Part shown: positions 24,472-37,062 of the stretch, in pieces
Layout of the letters: every line of letters starts with the position of its first letter
Position numbering within the stretch: the first letter of the stretch is position 1
NCBI GenBank assembly: GCA_027405735.1
Contig: JAPEHQ010000013.1
Coordinates: 1,797,909-1,861,908, forward strand
DNA from: Mucor racemosus
Lineage: Eukaryota > Mucoromycota > Mucoromycetes > Mucorales > Mucoraceae
Direction: 5' to 3'
Length of the DNA: 64,000 nt
The notes under the pieces: generated by a model
What the model saw: only the letters and a program-made list of their open reading frames with translations
Databases searched by the model: none
Told to the model about the DNA's origin: nothing
Position numbers and translations under genes: made by a program

Positions 24472-25775
24472 GTTTTATTGGACAGAAATATCATGTTTTG
24501 CTGATGGTTTTCTCAATTCACAGTGATCTGTGAGAGTAGGATTATAAATTTTTATGCAAGATATATGTAAATCTATCATCATGTATAATTGGAGATTAAT
24601 TGGATCAATTTTCACAAGGATGGGGGTTTTTTTCTTTGTTTTCTGCAGTTGTAAATATTAGTTTATTATTTTGTAAAGCTTAAAACTCATTATCCAGGGC
24701 TTAATTTCTGTATTCATAATATAGATCTAATTGATTACTACTCTGTATTTTTTGTTTCAGCCAAAAATATTAATTTTTCATCGAGATAATCAAAATAATA
24801 GTCGATATCACAGCTTACAGTTTATGATAACTGGGTTCCAAAATTTATTTTAAAAAATGGACGAAAAATGATGAAAAAAAACAAAATCGTTTAATTGATC
24901 ATGAACTGCAAAGTAAGTCGACCTAGTATATTAAATAGCTTTTGTACAGTTTTAAACTCTGCACCCATCTAAATAAAATTCAGACAAACATTTCACATTA
25001 AAATTTTCGTAAAATGCAATTGAAATTTTGGAGGTTTTTTGAAGATACACATCACTTTTTATAAGCATATTTTTAATATAATCAATGAATATAATGCATA
25101 GTAAAATTACCTATCGATCTAGCTATTATTTAATTTTTTAGCTACATTTTTCGTAGAGAAAAAGGGATTTTTGTCAATTTTTTTTCAGATTCAGAATTTA
25201 GGATGAGGGTATATAAGGGAAAAATGGAAGCTAGAAATGGAGGTACCTTTTTGTACACATTTTTGACGATATCTCCACGAAAAATCAATATTTTGAAAAA
25301 CTCTAAATTGGGTCTGAGAGAGCTTAACGAGTGTAATGATATGAATGCAAAAAAAGTGTTGCTCAATTTAGCCAATATTTTGAAACCTACTATAGAAATG
25401 TCAAAAAAATGAAAAAAAAATAAAGGTGCTCAGAATTTTTTTATACTCAAATATGTTATAGAGCTCTTTAAAACAAGTAAGTTTTATTATTAGAAAGTGT
25501 TAGTATAGATTAATCATTTATGGAGATATGAAGCCTCAAAGTTTGCAATCCTTTAGCAGTGAAATACGCGTAAAAAATCTGAAACCTTAGCACTGAAAAA
25601 TTAATACCAACTGTAAAAAGTAGGATATTTCCGGACACTTATTTTTGGATTACAGGTGAGCATCTCAGGTACATTGGCATATATTTTTTTCTTGGTGTTA
25701 TTTGGTGAAAACAAAAAGTAGAGCAGGGATGAAAAATAAGACCCGGTTTTCAAGGAAAAAGCAGTGAATTTTACG

Positions 25776-27845
25776 CGTTTTTGAGTCTTTCGTAAGATAT
25801 AAAATAAATTTAGGAATAGGTAGCATAGTGGAAGGTGGGAGCAATTCGCATCTGTTTAGCAGTATCTAAGGCATACCCTAAGTGTTTAGTATGAGGTTAA
25901 TTATAGAAAAGAGGGCGCGTTCCAATCTTGATAATTGAGAGCTATGAAAATTGGATTTTCGAAAATATAAATTCTATTCGAGCAGACACCTACAAAAAAA
26001 CAATCAAAATCTATTTTAGCTTATGGAGTGTAACAGATACAAATTGTAATTTTATAAAATAAATGTATTTTTTTTATCAATTTATTAACAACAAAATCAA
26101 TTAAAGTTATGAAATATAACGATTTCATTTCTATAATAAAATATATATAAAAATTATTTTTTATTATGCTCTTAGAAGGAATAAGATCAATTACAAAAGC
26201 CTGACCTCAATCTATCGTAGTAACTAAAACTACTCTAAAAGTATTTACAATACACATTCAATTCATTTCGTTTGTATGAGATTTGTTATTTTGATTTCGT
26301 AGCAATCAGACCTAGCAGTATTTTCGTTATCAACCTTAGCTCACAAATAAAGGTTTTCAAGCCGATGCTTTACCATTATTTATCTCTCGCTTTATATTTA
26401 ACTCATGGAATTTAATACACGCTACCTCAGGGTGGATGTGTTCTTTTTTTTTATAATAAAATAATACACATACAAATACGTGTAATGATAATTGAGTTTT
26501 TCGAATGTTTTTGAAATAGACAATTTGGACGATTATTGAAAGCTCAATAAAACAGATACATTGACTGGTTAGTAAAATACTAGTTAACATCTAGAAGGGC
26601 TCGCTCTTTGAAGTGCCCCATTCATGCTGGTTTTGGTGGAACCAGGTACGCTTTTTCTTGTAGGATAAACGGTTTGCCAATCAAATTTTATTCAAAATGA
26701 ATGCACCAATTCAGGGGTATCAAGTCCTATCATAGCATATGATTTGAAGTAATGCGTGGTAGCGTTATATTTAAATTTGTTATAATTGTTTCTTGCATTT
26801 TTGAAGCTAGTAGAAAGGATGGCATTAATATTTATTAAATTCTACAAAACTTGGCTTGGGTGGAAGATATAATTTACAGAATATTCTAATTCAAGCAGCT
26901 ATGATTCTTTTAGATGCATGTGCATGATAATCAAGCATTATCTTTCTAGATTATCCTATCAGAAATACTACTACGGCACTTTCAAAGAAATTTCTCGGCT
27001 CATATTCTTCCATTACAATAAGGCACTATACTGGTTGCGTTCTCACAAAGACATATCTACATGTTTGACTTTTTTGTTTGTATATTCTCAAGTAACTCGA
27101 AGAGAAAGATTGTATTGGCCCTTCAATATTTGGCTTTTTGGACAACAATCTACAATGGCAGATATCATATAAAATAAAGCCTAGATCTAATTTTTTAAGT
27201 TAGTGGGAAAAAGGATGCTGTATAAATGAAAACCTTAATATTGCAACATATTCGTTGCGTACACAATGTACTTTAAATAAACAAGAGGCTCGTACGATGA
27301 AAATATTTGCACACTTTCAATTCAACCTGGAACCCCTACAAATATTAAAAAAGTGAATTCTTAAAATCAGATGTTGTTTAATAACATATGGAAAGATATG
27401 TTGTTTTATATTTATATATAATATAATATGTAGTACAAGAGCAAAATTCGGGGGCTCATCAATACATACTGATAAGATGCTTGTCTTGATTGGATAGGCA
27501 GATGTCTCCTATAATCGCTCTAAATTACCCCAGATATTATGAATAAAAGGAGGAAACATTTAAGACAGTTTTGAAACAGTTTGGCGTAAAATGACATCGT
27601 GTGTTTTTTTTACATGTACATAATCTTTTCGAATTGATAAGGCCCATATCTCAAGTTGATTCGATAAAATTGTTCGATACTTTATAAAATAAATATAAGA
27701 TGTTGTTTTATGTATATTTGACTTTTTTAGTTTTTAATTGGCTGTAGTGATTGATTAAATCAAGTATAAAACTACCTTCCAGTTCATTCTCACTTTTTCT
27801 TCTTTTTCTCTCTCTCTTTTTAAATCAAAAACATACAAAAGAAAT
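25776..27845. other. Intergenic; pyruvate kinase upstream region at the end
   Basis: No supported gene in 25776-27700. ORFs of 77 and 84 codons are AT-rich and lack family features. A GC-richer piece lies near 26590-26665. The last 80 bp before the ATG at 27846 have a CT-rich leader (TTCTTCTTTTTCTCTCTCTC), typical of a strongly expressed fungal gene. Confidence 0.5.
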
Positions 27846-30107
27846 ATGGCTCCTATTGTTACTCCCCAAATTACATCCAACGTTCAATGGATTTCTCAAA
27901 TGAATGTTGATGTTGAACCTACAGCTGGTCGTAAAACCACTGTCATTGGTACCATCGGTAAGCTCTAGAAAATGAAAGAGAGACATCATTTTATAAGATG
28001 TGGGGTCGTGAGGAAAAAAGGGGTTTTAATAATTCAACATTTTGATATTCAGGTCCCAATACAAACAGTGTCGAGATGATTACTCAACTTCGTAATGCTG
28101 GTTTAAATGTAGTTCGTATGAACTTTTCTCATGGATCTCATGAAGTATGTATTTGTATTTAACGGTATTCTACGGATTTTTTTTTGGTACTAAAAACTTT
28201 ATTTCCTTAATTGTTTCGTAATCTAGTACCATCAATCAGTCATTGATAATACACGCAAGAGTGTAGAACGTAAGTGTATTTTTTGCTGTGCATTTGAAAT
28301 TTAGTTGACGTTTTCTGAAACAGTTTACCCTGGCCGTCCTGTTGCTATTGCTCTTGATAACAAGGGACCCGAGATTCGTACTGGTAATATGAAGGATAAT
28401 ATCGAGGTATGTTGTTTTCTATGGGGTGAAAGATTAAATCAAGATAAACCCCTTATTTTCGAATACATCAGCTGACGATAACCTTATTATTGTTATTGTC
28501 ATTATTATCATAGATTCCTATCAAAGCCGGTCATGAAATGATCTTCAGTGTGGATGAGCAATATACTGAACAATGTAACGATGAAATCTTATACATTGAT
28601 TACAAGAATTTACCCAAAGTCATTGAAGTTGGTAAAACCGTTTATATTGATGATGGTGTACTTTCATTTGAGGTTACTGAAATCCTTGAAGATGGTATCC
28701 GTGTTGTTGCAAAGAACAACGGCAAGCTCTGCTCTCATAAGGGTGTGAATTTACCAAACACCAATGTTGATTTACCTGCTCTTTCTGAAAAGGATAAGAA
28801 TGATTTGAGATTTGGTGTCAAGCAAAAGGTAGATGTCATTTTTGCTTCTTTTGTTCGTCGTGGTCAAGATGTAAAGGATATTCGTGATGTTTTGGGTGAA
28901 GAAGGTAAACATATCAAGATTATCTCCAAGATTGAAAATCACCAAGGTGTCGAAAACTTTGATGATATTCTCCAAGAAACTGATGGTGTTATGGTTGCTC
29001 GTGGTGTAAGTAGATGAGTACAGTCTGTGTATATGTGAGTATTCACTAACTATAAACGTGTACATAGGATATGGGTATCGAAATTCCTCTTGAGCGTGTA
29101 TTTATTGCTCAAAAGATGATGATTACCAAGTGTAATTTGGCTGGTAAGCCTGTTATTTGGTAAGTAACACCATTATTTTATGATTTCCATGGCATTCATT
29201 TCTAACCAATCAATAATGATAGTGCTACTCAAATGTTGGAATCAATGACTGTATGTTTGCTTATAACGTATATTTCTTCTATAGCACATAATTTATTGAC
29301 GTAATATTTATTATTGTAGTACAATCCTAGACCTACTCGTGCCGAGGTCTCTGATGTGGCCAATGCAGTATTAGATGGTGCTGATTGTGTCATGCTTTCA
29401 GGTGAAACAGCAAAGGGTAATTACCCTATTGAAGCTGTTAGAACTATGCATGATATTTGTAAACTTGCTGAGACAGTACTCTGCTACCCAGCTGTCTTTA
29501 ACGAGCTTCGATCATTGACTCCTTTACCAACTGAGGTAATATATGATTAATTTATTCAATTTAAACATTTTGTATCTAATATACAAAACCAATTAAAACA
29601 GACTACAGAAACTGTAGCATGCGCTGCAGTTGCCGCCGCTCATGAACAAGGATGTGGTGCCATCATTGTCCTTTCTCAATCTGGTAATTCTGCTCGTCTT
29701 ATTTCAAAATATAGACCTCATGCACCCATCATCGTTGTTACTCGTAATCCTCAAACTGCTCGTCAAGTTCATTTCTACAGAGGTTGTTTCCCATTCCAAT
29801 ATCCTAGAGCTTCTTCTGCTGCTGCTGCTCGCTTATCTGCTTCTTTATCTGCTCATGCTCATTTGAGCCCTGCTGATAATGCTCCATGGCAAGAAGACGT
29901 TGATGACAGAATCAAATGGGGTATGGAACAAGCTATGAAATATGGGTAAGATATGAAATGCATATATCTGTATTAAGTGTATTTAATTGCTTCTTTTTTT
30001 TTAATAGTTTGCTTAAGAGCGGTCAACCCGTCGTTGCTGTTCAAGGTTGGAAGGGTGGTCTTGGCAACACCAACACTCTCCGTGTTATTTATTCGCCTGC
30101 AAAATAA
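27846..30107 (+). CDS. pyk: Pyruvate kinase
   Basis: Final ATP-forming step of glycolysis: phosphoenolpyruvate + ADP to pyruvate + ATP, in the cytosol. Ten exons join in frame to 533 aa: 27846-27957, 28053-28144, 28227-28269, 28324-28406, 28514-29005, 29068-29159, 29223-29250, 29320-29535, 29602-29945, 30008-30107. Motifs, in order: [42 protein letters not shown] (A domain, metal and substrate contacts), the B domain in exon 5, [17 protein letters not shown] with the catalytic lysine, MVARGDMGIEIP restored across the 29005/29068 splice, [32 protein letters not shown] and [12 protein letters not shown]. The C-terminal domain carries an allosteric-site-like loop. Length is normal. The exceptional number of introns for a glycolytic gene fits an early-diverging fungus. 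Confidence 0.97.
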
Positions 30108-30388
30108 TTTGCTCTTGCTGTTATAAGAAAGAAAGAAAGAAAAAACCTATCAAAGATTTTTTGTTATATTAAACATTTCGTATATATTTATTTTTTAAAA
30201 AAAAAGAGAAAATAAAGAATTTTGCTCATTCAAACAGAACAAACTTGGTTGTAGTACATTGTTTACCTCTAAATAATCAAATCCTAAACAACAATAGCCT
30301 AATTAGGATGCATTGTTGTGGTTTTCTTAAAACCGTTTATTTGATATATTATTATAGACTATATTCTTTCTTTTGTATATAATATACA

Positions 30389-33300
30389 ATGGCCAAATCA
30401 CCGGACAATGATCAATGGAAAATATCAAATCGAATCAGTAATCATAATTCAACACAACAACTATCATTAGGTAGATCACAATCGCCATTTTCAAGATTAG
30501 ATAGATACAAACCCAAATCCCCTATTATTAAAAGAGATTCGCCACAAAGTCCAGAAGAAGAACGATTCTATACACCAAACCCTATTGCTATACAGGATGA
30601 AATACTGCCATCAACACAACAACAACAAAAACGCAAAATAAACCCAGAAGCTACTATAATCCAAGATTACATTCCATGGACTTGGTGGTCTGGATATGCT
30701 TTCTTTTTGACTTGTTGTATCCCTAATTGGGCGTTGTCTACTTTAGGTGGAAAAAAGACAAAACTAATACAACAAGCATGGAGAGAAAAGGTAATTCATT
30801 ATTCATTGTGATAATCTGTGATTATATTAACAAAACGAGGCAATTAGATTGCATTATGTAGCATCATTATTTTGTTATGCATATGTTTAGGTTTTATTAC
30901 TTTTGGTATGCGCTTTGCTCTTTGTCCCCATGAAAGAGAAACAAACGCATATTCATATTATAACCAAAGCACAAGTCAATCAGAATTAACATGGAGATCT
31001 GATATCAATGTCTATGGAAGACTATATCCATTTGACATAATAAATACATTTCTCGAATCAAGATATAATATAACGCTCTCAAAAGACTTTGAAGGAGCAA
31101 ACCTTAGTCCATTATTTGACGCAGATCCTGATAAGGTGTGCAGTTCCTATTTTGCGTTTGCTGAATCTTGTACTGTGATGAACCCCTATACTTCAGAACC
31201 CACAGCAGCCTTGAATCATCATTGTATTCCTATTCATGAACTAACGTCCTGGTTTGACGCTGATAATTTTCTTGAGTTCAGCTGGGATGATTTGAAACTT
31301 CAATTACAAAAGCCTGTAATGCCAGATCAACCTTATTTAATGGTTCTTAGTGATACAGTCATTGATATTCAATCTTATTTAATGGCAAATCAAAGCATTT
31401 TTGGTGAAAATGTAGACATGTTATTAAGGCAAACTGCTGGACAGGATGCTACTTTTGTTTTCTCTGCTTGGAGCGATGCTAAATCAGCTTGGCCATGCAT
31501 TTCCCGTATTTATGCAGCTGGTGTAATCTCAAGTGATACAATGGGTTGTATTGCATATGAAATTGTTACAGATTTCTTTTTGGCAATGGTCCTGATACTC
31601 ATGCTTACTCGCTATGTTATGGCTTTAGCATTCCATTGGTGGGTAAGTCATCGTTTGACCTTACCGGGAGGCCGCTCCCGAGGTATATTTGCTTGGAGAT
31701 CTATCGCTGGTGGAAATCAGTTTCCCAAGAAGCACAGGCCTTCTAACTCTTCATCACAAGATACATTAGTAGAAACTACTGCTTTGAATGACCTTCCTCA
31801 AATTCCTGGTAAATCAAACATATTCGAAAACGATCCTCGGCATACAATCTTATTTGTAACATGCTATTCAGAAGGAAGAGAATCAATCAAAAGTACATTA
31901 GATTCCTTAGCAGAAACCACCTATTCTAATAATCATAAATTATTGTTTATTGTTGCAGATGGAATTATCACAGGATCTGGGAATAATAGACCTACATCAG
32001 AAATTTGTCGTAGCTTATTAACGTTGGTAGATTGTGAACAGGATGAGGAAGAGCCAGCATACGAGTATGAAGCAATAGCTGATGGTTCTAGACGAGTAAA
32101 TCGAGCTAGAGTCTATACAGGATATTATAAATTAATTCCAGCCATTTTAGTAGTAAAATGTGGCACTGAATCAGAAGCAAATCCAAACAATTTTAAGCCA
32201 GGCAATCGAGGAAAACGAGATTCACAAATGATTTTAATGACATTCTTTCAAAAAGTGATCTTTTACGATGTATTCTCGCCTCTCGATTATGAAATATTTT
32301 GGAAAATGAAGAAATTAATGAAAGGAGGGCTCTCACCAGATAAATTTGAGCTTGTCTTGATGGTTGATGCAGATACAAGAGTTGCTTCTGATTCAATTAC
32401 ACACATGGTAGCTGCAATGAATAATGATATTACGTTGATGGGATTATGTGGAGAGACAAAAGTAGCCAACAAGACTGAATCCTGGGTTACAGCTATTCAA
32501 GTATTTGAATATTTTATTTCACATCATTATGCAAAAGCATTTGAATCGATTTTTGGTGGTGTCACATGTTTACCAGGCTGTTTTTCTATGTATCGTATCA
32601 AGGCTCCTAAACATGGTGGTTGGATTCCTATATTAGCTAATCCAGATATTATTCAAGAATTTAATGTAACTACTGTAAACACTTTGCATGCAAAGAATTT
32701 ATTGTTACTGGGAGAAGATCGGTTTTTGTCCACATTAATGCTTCGTATCTTTCCAAGAAGACAAATGATATTTGTACCACAAGCAAAATGTCGAACTATT
32801 GTTCCTGATTCATTTGGTGTATTATTGTCCCAAAGAAGAAGATGGATCAATTCAACTGTGCATAATCTTATGGAATTAGCATTGGTTTCTGATCTTTGCG
32901 GAATTGCTTGCTTATCTATGCAATTTGTGGTTGTTGTTGATTTGATTAGTTCCATAGTTTTGCCTGCTGCAATCTTGCTTTTACTTGCGTTTTTGGTTGA
33001 TATGGGTTTTACTGATTCCCCTGAATATCAATCTTTATTTATTTTGCTTACAACGCTTGGTTTACCTGCATTGCTCATATTATTTACTGCAAAGAAGGTA
33101 TCTTACATTGGTTGGATGGCTAGTAAGTTAAATGTGTTGAATATAGTATACATGATTAATAACAACTTGATTTAGTTTATATTTTAGCATTGCCAATTTG
33201 GAATTTTGTATTGCCCATTTATTCATTTTGGCATTTTGATGATTTTACTTGGGGTGAAACAAGAAAAGTAGATGAAGGAGATGGACATATCTACAATCAA

Positions 33301-33741
33301 GAAGAAAAAAGTAAATCACATATTGTTATTCCCACTGTAGAAAAGAAATTGTGGCATTTATGGGAACAGGAAAGATTGAAATCACCAGGAAACAGACCAC
33401 AAAAGTTCAAGCGAAATGTGCCAAAATTTATTCCTCCTCTACCTAAAGTAGGTATAAGAGCTATTACAGTTTCACCTCAGACAGCAACTTCTCCAATATA
33501 CCCTCCCATACATCAGCAACCTGTATACTATATGAACAATAATAATATGGATTCATTAACCCGTCGCCATCAACAACTGTATCATAACAACAATCAACAT
33601 TTATTGCCACCGCAACCACAATCAATTTCTATTCTACAAAGTTATCACCCGATACCAATATACTCGCATCCACAGCAGCTACAGCAAAATAATAATCTAC
33701 AATACAATGTGAATAGAAGAATCTCCAATAGTTTTTATTAA
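30389..33741 (+). CDS. Chitin synthase, division 2 (class IV, Chs3-like)
   Basis: Membrane glycosyltransferase that polymerises UDP-N-acetylglucosamine into cell-wall chitin. Exons 30389-30790, 30848-33122 and 33176-33741 join in frame (AWREK|IALCS and [12 protein letters not shown]) to 1080 aa. The disordered N-terminus (about 90 aa) is followed by [18 protein letters not shown] and membrane helices. An extracytoplasmic stretch follows, then the catalytic domain from about residue 475 ([33 protein letters not shown]), VDADTRV near 639, [25 protein letters not shown] near 756 and the hallmark [16 protein letters not shown] near 796. Several C-terminal helices and a Gln/Asn-rich tail follow. 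There is no myosin motor domain, so class V/VII is unlikely. It lies 281 bp downstream of pyruvate kinase on the same strand, with no functional link inferred. Confidence 0.94.
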
Positions 33742-34419
33742 TTTGATACAATAGAGCTTCACTTGTTGTAATAATATTATCATAAATCAAGGTTTTTGAA
33801 ACGAAAACGCATTGATAAATGTTCAATGAATAAAAGTTTTTTCTGCTTTCAGGCTCTCTTTCAATAAGATTAGGATTACATTCCTGAAATGTATGCAACC
33901 TCTTGCTGTTATCTACTAAGTGCCTGTGGACTTGTAACATTCAAGGATTTGCCATTTTGCATTGGAGACTGTTTAAACCTTGCAATTACATGGTGATAGC
34001 TTTAAAAAAAATACGCTATTGTATATTACATACTAGGCAGTAAATGCAGTTAATTAATTTTCTACAAACTTTGTCTAGGCTTTTAGATAAATCCTTTAAG
34101 TTTTCAAACTGTGGCACTATATTTTTCATTTTACAGCGGAGATTCATCAGACCGCTCAAATGTAATCATTTTAGTAAATATTCAGGTACACAAAAGCATG
34201 TTTGGCATTGCCTCTTTGAGACAAGGCACTTGGCCAAGTGCACGAGCTTGAATGCGATTTTCATGAAATCATTGGCTTACAAGAATATAAGTTACAATAA
34301 AATTTAATTTGTTCTCCTTCAAAATTTTTTTCTGTGTGCCCTTCACATCCTCCTGGACAATAGTTGATATTCTTCTTTTCTTTTCTACTTTTCTTTATAA
34401 CAATAAAATAACTTTCAAT
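33742..34419. other. Intergenic, no gene seen
   Basis: 3' flank of the chitin synthase and leader of the next gene. An 87-codon ORF at 34044 and the upstream extension 34309-34419 of the next frame have leader-like composition (TTCTTCTTTTC) and are not taken as coding. Confidence 0.5.
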
Positions 34420-35808
34420 ATGGGCGTTCAAGACGTTGTAGCTCGTCTCAACAAATCAAAGTCAGCCAATACAGCAAAACCTATTAATACTTTCACAATA
34501 CCGCCTGTGCCAAAGAGAAAGATTATTATGACAGATGATAAGAGATTACCACCATCGCCAGCAGCTTCTCCTACATCAACAATGGCAAACAGTAGCAATA
34601 AAGAGAGTTTACCAACAGCAAGTGGAATAGCTTCTATGATGCAAAGATTTGAACAATCTTCTCGATCGCCTTCGCCAAAGTCATCGCCATCGCCATCGCC
34701 TTCCCCAAAGCCATCGCCGTCGCCATCACCATCGTCGTCGCCAAAGCCAAAGCCATCACCTTCACAACAAGTAAACAAATTACCAACACCCCCAGAATCA
34801 CCATCAGAACGACAAAATAAAATGAATGTAACACAAACGCCCAGAGATGTAAATTCTTTGTTTAAATTTGATACAACCGCATCTGAAATTGTAGATCTTT
34901 TTCAGACATTGGTTGATCAAAATACAGCTGCAGAAGAATATATCAAGACATTAAAACAAGATGTAGAGAAATTCTCTTCAGATGCTACCAAAGTTAGAGA
35001 TTATGAAATTCGTGTAGAATATTTAGCTTTAAAACTTGAACAAGTATCTGAAGAAAGAGATTATTTTGAAAATGAATTGAATGAATTAGCACATAAACAA
35101 AAGCAAAATGTAGTTATGTCTAGTCCATTATCTCCTGCATTTAGTCAAATTGATCAACACGATATTATCATTGAAGATGAACAAAAATTACAAAGCCAAA
35201 ATAATGATGCTTATATGGCTGATTTATTGAATGTATATGAAGAAATATCTGATCAAGATGAAAATGAAGGTGATGATATGCAATTATTCGATGAACAAAG
35301 CGCTAGTCAAATACAATCACAACAAGAAGAAATTGAAATACTCAATGATAAACTGGTTGAATGTGATAGAGGTGTCCAAATAACCTTGATGAAATATGTT
35401 GCAGATTTAGAGACTCAAAGATTAGAAACAAAAGCATTGAAACAAGTTGTCAAGAAGCAAGATGAATTGATTACAAAACTTGAAACCAAGATAAATACTA
35501 CACCAGAAGATTCTGATGAATTACTCAAAGAACAAGTGGAAGTACAACGTGTTGAATTAGAAAATAAGCGTGAATTATTAGCACAATTGTTGAATGAAAG
35601 AGAAGATTTGTTGAGAAGATTAAACAGTAATCAAAGAAACTCAATATTAAGGAGGTCATCTATTGAGCTCTTGACAAACGTAATCAACAATAGACCTGCT
35701 TCGTTCTCGTCTGTAGGATCATCATCTAGTAGAGGAACTCCTCCTTTGACAGCCCCACCAAAGCAACCTTTACCACCTTTACCAGCTCCTTCATCTTCTT
35801 CTGCTTAA
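34420..35808 (+). CDS. Pro/Ser-rich coiled-coil protein, unknown function
   Basis: Single-exon frame of 462 aa from the ATG at 34420 (MGVQDVVARLNKSK). The upstream in-frame ATG at 34309 would add 37 hydrophobic residues encoded by pyrimidine-rich leader-like DNA, so it was not chosen. Residues about 80-125 are a low-complexity SPSPSPKPSP tract. From about residue 145 on there are long heptad-rich helices (ALKLEQVSEERDYFENELNE, SQQEEIEILNDKLVECDRG, VELENKRELLAQLLNERED). The C-terminus is again Ser/Pro-rich with PPKQPLPPLPAP, a possible SH3 or profilin ligand. This layout suggests a scaffold or cytoskeleton-linked protein, but no family was recognised. Confidence 0.75.
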   Translation: MGVQDVVARLNKSKSANTAKPINTFTIPPVPKRKIIMTDDKRLPPSPAASPTSTMANSSNKESLPTASGIASMMQRFEQSSRSPSPKSSPSPSPSPKPSPSPSPSSSPKPKPSPSQQVNKLPTPPESPSERQNKMNVTQTPRDVNSLFKFDTTASEIVDLFQTLVDQNTAAEEYIKTLKQDVEKFSSDATKVRDYEIRVEYLALKLEQVSEERDYFENELNELAHKQKQNVVMSSPLSPAFSQIDQHDIIIEDEQKLQSQNNDAYMADLLNVYEEISDQDENEGDDMQLFDEQSASQIQSQQEEIEILNDKLVECDRGVQITLMKYVADLETQRLETKALKQVVKKQDELITKLETKINTTPEDSDELLKEQVEVQRVELENKRELLAQLLNEREDLLRRLNSNQRNSILRRSSIELLTNVINNRPASFSSVGSSSSRGTPPLTAPPKQPLPPLPAPSSSSA

Positions 35809-35944
35809 ATATAGACCTTTCGATTGTTAAACCGACAATTATGTATATCTTTTCTTTTCATCTTATCTTGTACATTTATTATTACAGTTATTTATTATTA
35901 TTATTATTATGAAATAAACTTCCTTTCTCTTCGTTTTTCTCTCT

Positions 35945-36450
35945 TTATCCCCAAGCTGCAGTTGTACAATAATTAACTATTAAATGACCATCCGTATTAA
36001 AACACTAAAAAATGAATTAAGTATATTAAAGACACGTTTTTTAGTTAAATATAGTGTGTACCTTGTGAAGATTAGAAATAGTCTCATCGGGTGAAGGAGA
36101 AAATGCACTATTAATATAAAGAAACTAAATATATATATATTTATCAAAATTATGCATAGAGTTATTTAGCTTCAATATGAAAATATGAGACTTACTAAAG
36201 GATCTGGTCCTTGATATCGAAGCTCTTTACGAAGAAATTGTATCACTGTTTGAAATTTATTTGATGCTGCTAGTTTAAAGACTTTTTGCTTTAAAATAGG
36301 AGCGTTTCCAATAGCTCGAAATACGATTACAACTAAATACAAAAGATTAAGACTCTTTAAAGCCACTTTTAAAGACTTTATTGTACCTTTAGACGGATCT
36401 TTTTCTTTGTATTTCTCGATTACTTTTTCCAACACCTTGTCCTCCTCCAT
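35945..36450 (-). CDS. atg12: Ubiquitin-like autophagy protein Atg12
   Basis: Ubiquitin-like modifier that becomes covalently linked to Atg5 and, with Atg16, promotes Atg8 lipidation in autophagosome formation. Four exons, 36450-36387, 36332-36196, 36124-36062 and 36004-35945, join in frame to 107 aa. Family blocks are visible: VVIVFRAIGNAPILKQKVFK, SNKFQTVIQFLRKEL, PLFLYINSAFSPSPDETISN, CFNTDGHLIVNYCTTAAWG. The protein ends precisely at the glycine that Atg7/Atg10 activate, with no extension. The start at 36450 (MEEDKV) is preferred. An upstream in-frame ATG at 36543 would add 31 residues from a T-rich, leader-like stretch. The last two exons are too short to appear as ORFs. Confidence 0.93.
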
Positions 36451-36690
36451 TTCAACAAGTTTAATAAAGAAGAAAAAAGGAGCTTGATAATAGCATTTTG
36501 CGAAATGATCTCTCTCCTCTTTAATGGAGGGCACTCTGTTCATCCAATCAAATGTCTACCCAAAATTTTAAATGATCATATGTGGTATTTCATAAATAAA
36601 ACAAGTTTATTTACATTAAATAGGAAGCAAAATTATTACAATGAAAAAGAGGCTTCCGTCTCTTTGAGGTATAAATGTATATATTATAAT

Positions 36691-37062
36691 TTAATTGCGT
36701 TTGAACATCATGAAAACCATGAGCAAAGCAGCAAATGTGAGGACAAAGCTGGGATAGACAGTAACACCGGCGCCAACTGCTTTCGCCTCGGGTGGGCCTT
36801 GACAATTACCAATACAGGTTAATCCTTCTTGTTCAGTAGCATTGCGCCATTCGCCACCAAAAAAGTAATCACAGTCAAATGTATCAGGCATCTTCTCAGG
36901 AGCAAATCGAATACATTGGGCATCATTGGCATTGGTAGCATTGGAAGGAATACAGGCAAAGTTATACTTGTATTCACCTTTGGCGTTATTGAGTTCACTG
37001 TAATTACAGGTCTTGGAGAAGTTGGTAGCAGCATCGTTGACATCGAATTGGTTATCAGACAT
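36691..37062 (-). CDS. Small Cys-containing protein with C-terminal membrane anchor
   Basis: 123-aa frame, no family recognised. The N-terminal 95 residues are polar with six cysteines (about 19, 37, 50, 64, 82, 86) and several N-x-S/T sites (NYS, NAT twice). The C-terminal 28 residues are a hydrophobic helix followed by MFKRN. It has no N-terminal signal peptide in this frame, yet cysteines and sequons suggest a lumenal or extracellular domain. A signal peptide on an upstream exon, or a GPI-like tail, would resolve this. Just upstream, ACAAGTAAGGTT and CCCATAG|AATG look like the ends of an intron in the 5' leader. Likely a fungus-specific surface protein. Confidence 0.65.
   Translation of the reverse strand: MSDNQFDVNDAATNFSKTCNYSELNNAKGEYKYNFACIPSNATNANDAQCIRFAPEKMPDTFDCDYFFGGEWRNATEQEGLTCIGNCQGPPEAKAVGAGVTVYPSFVLTFAALLMVFMMFKRN

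Larger units (their letters stand above)
21462..25775. repeat. Large imperfect palindrome (two R2 copies)
   Basis: 21462-23112 is the reverse complement of 24120-25775, apparently near-identical (for example GATGAGGGTATATAAGGGAA and the 77-codon frames at 21857 and 25142 have the same translation). The arms are about 1.65 kb around a 1007-bp centre (23113-24119). Each arm is one R2 repeat plus one LTR-A unit at its inner end. The high identity suggests a recent inverted duplication. Confidence 0.85.

Noticed and set aside
34428..34834. Minus-strand ORFs rich in Asp/Gly opposite the SP-repeat gene
   Set aside because: Antisense shadows of the repetitive Ser/Pro codons.
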